A stretch of 64,000 bases of DNA from Fulvivirga imtechensis AK7 (lineage in GTDB: Bacteria > Bacteroidota > Bacteroidia > Cytophagales > Cyclobacteriaceae). Where the stretch lies: the NCBI RefSeq assembly GCF_000331535.1, contig NZ_AMZN01000027.1:1-64000 (forward strand), given 5' to 3'. The notes under the pieces are model-generated. The model was not told the origin of the DNA and made no database searches. It saw only the letters and a list, made by a program, of their open reading frames with translations. The position numbers and the translations under genes are program-made. Below, piece by piece: positions 59,492 through 64,000 of this stretch (positions are counted from its first letter, which is position 1; every line of letters starts with the position of its first letter).

Positions 59492-60358
59492 ATGCAAAGA
59501 AAAATTAAAACCCCTTTGGCACTAAGATTTGTAAGTTGGCTCTTTCCAAAAATGGAAAAAGTGGTGCCATGGCTGGCCAAACGTTGGTTCGTCCGGGTCT
59601 TTTTCACGCCCGTAAGGTACAAGATGCCTGATGGAGAAGTGGAGATGTTAAAAAAGGCCAGAAACTATCAAATTATGTATGAAAACAAAAAAGTTCAGGT
59701 ATACGAATGGGGAGAAGGCAAACCAGTCTTGTTTGTGCATGGCTGGATGGGTCGGGGTGGGCAGTTCAGAAAATTTGTCCCCATATTTAATGAAGCCGGC
59801 TATCAGGTGGTGTCTTTTGATGCCACAGGTCATGGAGGATCAGAAGGAAGGAAATCCCACCTTATGCATTTTGTGAATATTATAGAGATGCTCCAAAAGG
59901 ATTATGGCCATTTTGAAATGATCATCGGTCACTCTTTGGGTGGTGTGGCGGCGATGCATGCTATCCACAGAGGCATGGAAACCAACAAGCTGATAATGAT
60001 CAGCAGCCCAACCATTGCGGATAAAATAGTGGGTGAGTTTCTGCACCGCCTGAATGCTTCCTGGAGATGCAAAGACTACTTCGATGAGTACATCATGAAA
60101 AAGTATGGGCAAACATTTGAGGAATATACGGCCTCTCATATTGCAAAGGACTTAAGAAAAATCGACTTGTTGCTCATCTATGATGAAGACGACAGAGAAG
60201 TAGACATGGAAAACCCACAGGCTATTATTGATGTTTATCCATCGGCACAACTTATTACAACCAACGGGTTAGGTCATACCCGTATTTTAAAAGATGAAAT
60301 CGTTGTTAAAACGTGTTTGCAATTTCTGAAGACCCCACATCTCGAGCCGGTGTTATGA
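59492..60358 (+). CDS. Alpha/beta hydrolase
   Basis: From ATG 59492 (a TTG three codons earlier is unlikely) the 288-aa protein has the fold's landmarks: VLFVHGWMGRGGQF (oxyanion region), FDATGHGGSEG, nucleophile elbow GHSLGGVAAM, catalytic acid near LLIYDEDDREVD and His in GLGHTRIL. An esterase or lipase role is likely, in line with the thioesterase upstream. The stop overlaps the next start by 4 bases (ATGA). Confidence 0.9.
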   Translation: MQRKIKTPLALRFVSWLFPKMEKVVPWLAKRWFVRVFFTPVRYKMPDGEVEMLKKARNYQIMYENKKVQVYEWGEGKPVLFVHGWMGRGGQFRKFVPIFNEAGYQVVSFDATGHGGSEGRKSHLMHFVNIIEMLQKDYGHFEMIIGHSLGGVAAMHAIHRGMETNKLIMISSPTIADKIVGEFLHRLNASWRCKDYFDEYIMKKYGQTFEEYTASHIAKDLRKIDLLLIYDEDDREVDMENPQAIIDVYPSAQLITTNGLGHTRILKDEIVVKTCLQFLKTPHLEPVL

Positions 60359-60891
60359 GCTACCGTATAGTTCATAATGACCGGTTTATTGAGGAAGTGC
60401 TTAGTCATTATAAAACACAATTTGGTTGTGATTATGAGAAATACCGGAACCATGCATACAGGGTATACAATTACAGCTTATGCCAGTTGGGGTTGGCAAC
60501 TCATGAAGAGTTGGCATTTGCTGCAGCATTTCACGACCTAGGCATCTGGTCAGCCAATACTTTTGATTACCTTGACGCCTCGCTACGTTGCATGCTGAAT
60601 TACCTCGAGAGGCATGACTATGAAAAACTCAGGGCCATATCAACCATCATCTATTGGCACCATAAGAGAACACCTTATGTAGGAGTGTTTGAAGAAGAGG
60701 TGGAAGCATTCAGAAAGGCCGACTTGATGGATGTTACGCTGGGTTATAAGAACTGTGGTATTCCCGCAACCGTAATGCAGGAAATTAAAAGAGCGTTCCC
60801 TTATCGTAGCTTTCATTTTAAGCTCGTCAAACTTTCATGGAAGAACTTTATTCGCCACCCGGGCAACCCGCTTCCGATGTTTAAAGAGTAA
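60355..60891 (+). CDS. HD-domain-like protein
   Basis: From ATG 60355, which overlaps the hydrolase stop, the 178-aa protein shows YRNHAYRVYNYSL, AFAAAFHDLGIWSANTFDYL and IIYWHHKRTPY, a spaced H...HD...H pattern as in metal-dependent HD phosphohydrolases. The substrate is unknown. It is translationally coupled to the hydrolase and therefore belongs to the same operon. Confidence 0.8.
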   Translation: MSYRIVHNDRFIEEVLSHYKTQFGCDYEKYRNHAYRVYNYSLCQLGLATHEELAFAAAFHDLGIWSANTFDYLDASLRCMLNYLERHDYEKLRAISTIIYWHHKRTPYVGVFEEEVEAFRKADLMDVTLGYKNCGIPATVMQEIKRAFPYRSFHFKLVKLSWKNFIRHPGNPLPMFKE

Positions 60892-60972
60892 TAATAAGGT
60901 TTTTATTTTTTATAAATTTTTTTAGAACAATTCATAAAATAATAATACATTGCAGGATTGATTTAATGAGCT

Positions 60973-61554
60973 ATGTTTGAAAACTTTCCTGAATGGTGGG
61001 ATGCGCTAAGTTTGGTTGAAAAGATATACTGGAGCTTTGCCATCCCCTTTACGATTTTATTTATCCTGCAGATGATCATGACCTTTATCGGTGGAGATGT
61101 AGATGCAGATGGAGGAGCCGATTTTGATGTTGAAACTGATGATGGTGCCGGATTCCAGTTCTTTACTATCAAGAATTTCGTTGCCTTCTTCACCATTTTT
61201 TCATGGACAGGTATCGCCTGCCTGGATGCAGGACTTAGCCTCTTTGCTACCATTGGCATTTCGGTACTGGCAGGTGTGATCATGATGGTGATCATGGCTT
61301 CACTGTTTTACTTTTTTAGTAAACTCACTAGCAGCGGTACACTGAATATTAAAAATGCCAAAGGTGGTGTTGGAGAGGTATATCTAACTATAAAAGCCAG
61401 TAGAGGTAATATTGGAAAAGTATCCATTATGGTGCAGGGCTCGTTCCGCGAACTTGATGCCATCACAGATGATGACCAGGACCTGATCAATGGTATGGTG
61501 ATCAATGTAAAAGAAGTCATTAATGGCAATTTACTACTAGTTTCTAAAAATTAA
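60973..61554 (+). CDS. NfeD/OB-fold membrane protein of a flotillin pair
   Basis: The 193-aa protein has three membrane helices (IYWSFAIPFTILFILQMIMTFIGG, NFVAFFTIFSWTGIACLDAGLS, LAGVIMMVIMASLFYFFS) with an acidic loop (DVDADGGADFDVETDDG) and a C-terminal OB-like beta domain (GGVGEVYLTIKASRGNIGKV, GMVINVKEVINGNLLLV). Such short NfeD-like proteins pair with flotillins, as in YuaF-FloT, and the flotillin gene follows 12 bases later. Confidence 0.85.
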   Translation: MFENFPEWWDALSLVEKIYWSFAIPFTILFILQMIMTFIGGDVDADGGADFDVETDDGAGFQFFTIKNFVAFFTIFSWTGIACLDAGLSLFATIGISVLAGVIMMVIMASLFYFFSKLTSSGTLNIKNAKGGVGEVYLTIKASRGNIGKVSIMVQGSFRELDAITDDDQDLINGMVINVKEVINGNLLLVSKN

Positions 61555-61566
61555 TTTCAATTTCAA

Positions 61567-63018
61567 ATGGGTGAATCATTTATTATTATTTTGGCGGCCG
61601 TTGCCGTCTTTGTTTTCGTGCTCCTCATCGGGTTGTTCAAGCGCTACAAACGTTGTCCGTCCGATAGAATATTGGTAGTGTACGGTAAGGTAGGCAAAGG
61701 TAGCGACTCAATGGGACGTTCCGCCAAGTGTATACATGGGGGTGCAGCGTTCATCTGGCCTGTTATTCAGGATTATGAATTTCTGGACCTTACTCCAATT
61801 TCTATAGAAGTTAATCTGACCAATGCCCTGAGTAGACAAAATATTCGAGTAGATGTGCCATCACGCTTTACCGTGGGTATTTCTACTGAAGAGGGCATAA
61901 TGACTAATGCCGCTGAACGACTTCTGGGACTGAGCCAGCAAAATATTCATGATCTTGCCAAAGACATCATTTTTGGCCAGTTGAGGCTTGTAGTAGCCAC
62001 TATGGATATTGAAGAGATCAATAGTAACCGGGATAAATTCCTGGCTAATGTGGCTTCAAACGTAGAGGCAGAGCTAAAGAAAATTGGTTTGAAACTCATC
62101 AACGTTAACGTAACTGATATTAAAGATGAGTCAGGTTACATCGAGGCATTAGGTAAAGAAGCTGCGGCCAAAGCCATAAATGATGCCCGAAAGAGTGTAG
62201 CTGAAAAGAATAGAGATGGTATGATCGGTGAAGCTAATGCTGTACAGGAGCAACGGGTGAAGGTAGCCGATGCGGATGCCAGTGCTGTGGAAGGTGAGAA
62301 CCTGGCAAAGATCAAAGTAGCACAATCAGAAGCAGCTCGAAGGGAAAAAGAAGCTGAAGCGCAGAAAATAGCTATAGCAGCAGAAAAAGTACAGTCTGCA
62401 AAAGCCCTTGAAGAAGCTTATGCTGCAGAACAGGAAGCTGAAAATGCCCGTGCCACCAGAGATAAAGCTTCGCAAACAGCGGATATAGTAGTGCCCGCGC
62501 AAATTGATAAGGAGAGAGTGGAGATAGCCGCAGAAGCAGAAGCTGAAATGATCAGAAGAAAAGCGAAGGGTGAAGCTGATGCTATTCTATTTAAAAAGCA
62601 GGCAGAAGCCCAGGGTCTTTTTGAGATACTTACCAAACAGGCGCAAGGTCTGGAACAAATAGTGAAAGCAGCGGGCAACAATTCTAAGGATGCCGTGTTA
62701 CTTTTAGTTGCCGATAAACTGCCAGAGCTTGTTAGAATGCAGACAGAGGCAATCAAAAACATTAAGATCGACAAGATCACTGTATGGGAAAATGGTAGTG
62801 AAAAGGATGGTAAGACATCAACTGCCAATTTCATTTCAGGAATGTATAAGTCCGTTCCACCATTGCAGGAGATGTTCAATATGGCCGGAATGGAATTGCC
62901 TGAATACCTAAAAGGTAAATCTCCGGGAGAGATACAAAAGATGGCAGAGGAGGTAAAGGAAAAACAGGAGAAAAAAGCTCCTGGCAAACCCAAAACACCA
63001 CCTGAAGAGGGTAAGTAG
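61567..63018 (+). CDS. Flotillin-like SPFH domain protein
   Basis: The 483-aa protein starts with a membrane-anchoring helix (ESFIIILAAVAVFVFVLLIGLF), then the SPFH domain (RCPSDRILVVYGKVGKG, GAAFIWPVIQDYEFLDL, DIIFGQLRLVVATMDIEEIN) and a long Glu/Ala-rich coiled coil (residues about 210-360) typical of flotillins. These scaffolds organise membrane microdomains. The C-terminal end is Pro/Lys-rich. It forms a two-gene unit with the NfeD-like gene. Confidence 0.92.
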   Translation: MGESFIIILAAVAVFVFVLLIGLFKRYKRCPSDRILVVYGKVGKGSDSMGRSAKCIHGGAAFIWPVIQDYEFLDLTPISIEVNLTNALSRQNIRVDVPSRFTVGISTEEGIMTNAAERLLGLSQQNIHDLAKDIIFGQLRLVVATMDIEEINSNRDKFLANVASNVEAELKKIGLKLINVNVTDIKDESGYIEALGKEAAAKAINDARKSVAEKNRDGMIGEANAVQEQRVKVADADASAVEGENLAKIKVAQSEAARREKEAEAQKIAIAAEKVQSAKALEEAYAAEQEAENARATRDKASQTADIVVPAQIDKERVEIAAEAEAEMIRRKAKGEADAILFKKQAEAQGLFEILTKQAQGLEQIVKAAGNNSKDAVLLLVADKLPELVRMQTEAIKNIKIDKITVWENGSEKDGKTSTANFISGMYKSVPPLQEMFNMAGMELPEYLKGKSPGEIQKMAEEVKEKQEKKAPGKPKTPPEEGK

Positions 63019-63026
63019 CCTTTTTT

Positions 63027-63058
63027 AACCCTCCAAGTGTTTAAACCCTTGGAGGGTT
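63027..63058. terminator. Hairpin between convergent genes
   Basis: AACCCTCCAAG (63027-63037) pairs perfectly with CTTGGAGGGTT (63048-63058) around a 10-base loop. It lies between the flotillin stop (63018) and the end of the minus-strand gene (63066). The T-run is on the 5' side for the plus strand, so it is not a textbook rho-independent terminator, but its place fits that role. Confidence 0.55.
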
Positions 63059-63065
63059 GAACTCA

Positions 63066-64000
63066 TCAACCAAAAACCACCTTCTGTCTTTTCAAAATCA
63101 CCTGTGCCTTCTCACTGATCACCGCAGCCACCGATCGCTTTTCAATTCTACACTCCAACCATGAAATAATATCGAAATAGATAAAAGCCCGCTTTTCATA
63201 AGGGTTGTTCTGCAAAGGCAACAATTGCTTTCGCAGCTTTTTGAATTCCGGGATAAGCTGATCTTCAGTAAAATGGTAGCTTAGCTTTTTGAGGAACTTG
63301 AGGATGTGCCGTTGGAAATCGTACATGTCATCCTTCTTTAAAAGGAACCTATAAGTAGAACGGATGTAGTAATCAATAACATCCACATTGCCCAATTCAT
63401 AGTGGCTGATGAGGTTTACAATCCGTGCAAAAGAGTGAATGTCTTCCCGGATATCCACAGCCTCCGAATTGATGATCTGGTTGAGCCAGTAAATCGCCTC
63501 CCGGTAATCGCCATTGCCGAAATACAAACAAGCCATCTTATAGTACATAATTAGTGTGGAGTGGTTATCCAATTGCGCTATGATCTGCTCAATCCTGGGT
63601 TTGATCTTATTGAGCAGTCTAACGCCAATGGCAAAATCTCCCAACATAAAGAAACGGTTGAATTCATGCACATAGGTATATTTTAATAATTTCAACCTAA
63701 TATTTTCATTCATTACATTTTTAGGAAAGTGCCGGATCTGGCGCAACTGACGGCTGGTTTCTACAAATTCGTAGTATTTGTAGAGCTTATATTGAGCTAT
63801 CATCAGATTGTTGATCGCTCTGATGTACATTTCCACCTTGGAAACACGTATTTCTTTGTGCTTGTCAAATAAGGCAACCCACTTTTTTGCAAAGCGGTAA
63901 CCATTCTTAAAGTCCTGAATAAAAAAATAGTAGTTGACAAACAGGCTATACAGATTTAACTTCTCATTTAGAGAAAGCTCCTCCTCTTCATAAACAGGAA
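63066..64000 (-). CDS. Partial helical-repeat protein running off the right edge
   Basis: The minus-strand frame stays open from the stop at 63066 to the window end, so at least 310 residues are seen and the start lies outside. A GTG at 63836 is internal, not the true start. The sequence is rich in Tyr, Phe and Leu and looks like a TPR-like helical array (YKMACLYFGNGDYREAIYWLNQII, FMLGDFAIGVRLLNKI). No catalytic motif is seen. Such long TPR-like proteins of unknown function are common in Cytophagales. Confidence 0.75.
   Translation of the reverse strand, partial: PVYEEEELSLNEKLNLYSLFVNYYFFIQDFKNGYRFAKKWVALFDKHKEIRVSKVEMYIRAINNLMIAQYKLYKYYEFVETSRQLRQIRHFPKNVMNENIRLKLLKYTYVHEFNRFFMLGDFAIGVRLLNKIKPRIEQIIAQLDNHSTLIMYYKMACLYFGNGDYREAIYWLNQIINSEAVDIREDIHSFARIVNLISHYELGNVDVIDYYIRSTYRFLLKKDDMYDFQRHILKFLKKLSYHFTEDQLIPEFKKLRKQLLPLQNNPYEKRAFIYFDIISWLECRIEKRSVAAVISEKAQVILKRQKVVFG

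Overview
The window looks like a Bacteroidota chromosome, most likely a marine/soil Cytophagales bacterium of the Fulvivirga or Flammeovirga type. The evidence is Bacteroidota-only families (CIS tape-measure family, DUF5908), TAnnTTTG-like -7 promoter boxes, ECF sigma factors with Cys-rich tails, and many dispersed palindromic repeats. No rRNA, tRNA or CRISPR array was seen. The genus is an inference.

Region 1 (380-25208) is an apparently complete extracellular contractile injection system (eCIS; a phage-tail-like particle related to Afp/PVC/MAC and to the Algoriphagus AlgoCIS). All genes are on the plus strand in tight operon spacing: a Pvc16/DUF4255 cap protein, an unknown 376-aa protein, two sheath paralogs, two tube proteins, a tiny DUF5908 protein, a LysM tube-initiator/baseplate hub, a VgrG-like spike, a PAAR tip, gp25, two very large baseplate proteins (1116 and 1579 aa), a 1420-aa protein with carboxypeptidase-regulatory-like repeats, a tape-measure protein and an AAA+ ATPase. 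There is no capsid, terminase or portal (not a prophage) and no TssJLM membrane complex (not a classical T6SS).

Region 2 (25220-38612) is the cargo arm. Five consecutive DUF4157 (eCIS-core) proteins share an N-terminal module (a Cys-x-x-Cys-Glu-rich motif, a DKYExEADAVAD helix and a HELTH box) but have unrelated C-termini. Two of these carry a second HExxH zinc-protease motif, one carries a peptidoglycan-binding-like module and a Lys-Pro linker, one ends in a deaminase-like domain (H-S-E plus P-C-x-x-C), and one ends in a large helical unknown region. Two small companion genes (28003-28335, 37308-38612) are embedded next to effectors. A near-identical 24-base motif precedes both the first structural gene and the last effector gene.

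Region 3 (38667-64000) is ordinary chromosome with accessory features: DUF2071, SnoaL-like, ECF sigma, VOC and sugar-isomerase genes, a RAYT transposase remnant, a divergent pair of small XRE regulators, a CDF metal exporter, an Asp-box protein, a frameshifted MacB-type permease, an M1 peptidase, an ABC ATPase, a desaturase, a second ECF sigma factor, MATE and NUDIX genes, rnhB and a TANGO2-like gene. It continues with a TetR regulator fused to an inserted DUF559 element, a thioesterase/hydrolase/HD cluster, an NfeD-flotillin pair, and a partial helical protein running off the right edge.

A MITE-like repeat with GTGTCTCTAAGAAAA ends occurs at four loci, two of them inside the eCIS operon, and a second long palindrome and the DUF559-flanking palindromes lie further right.
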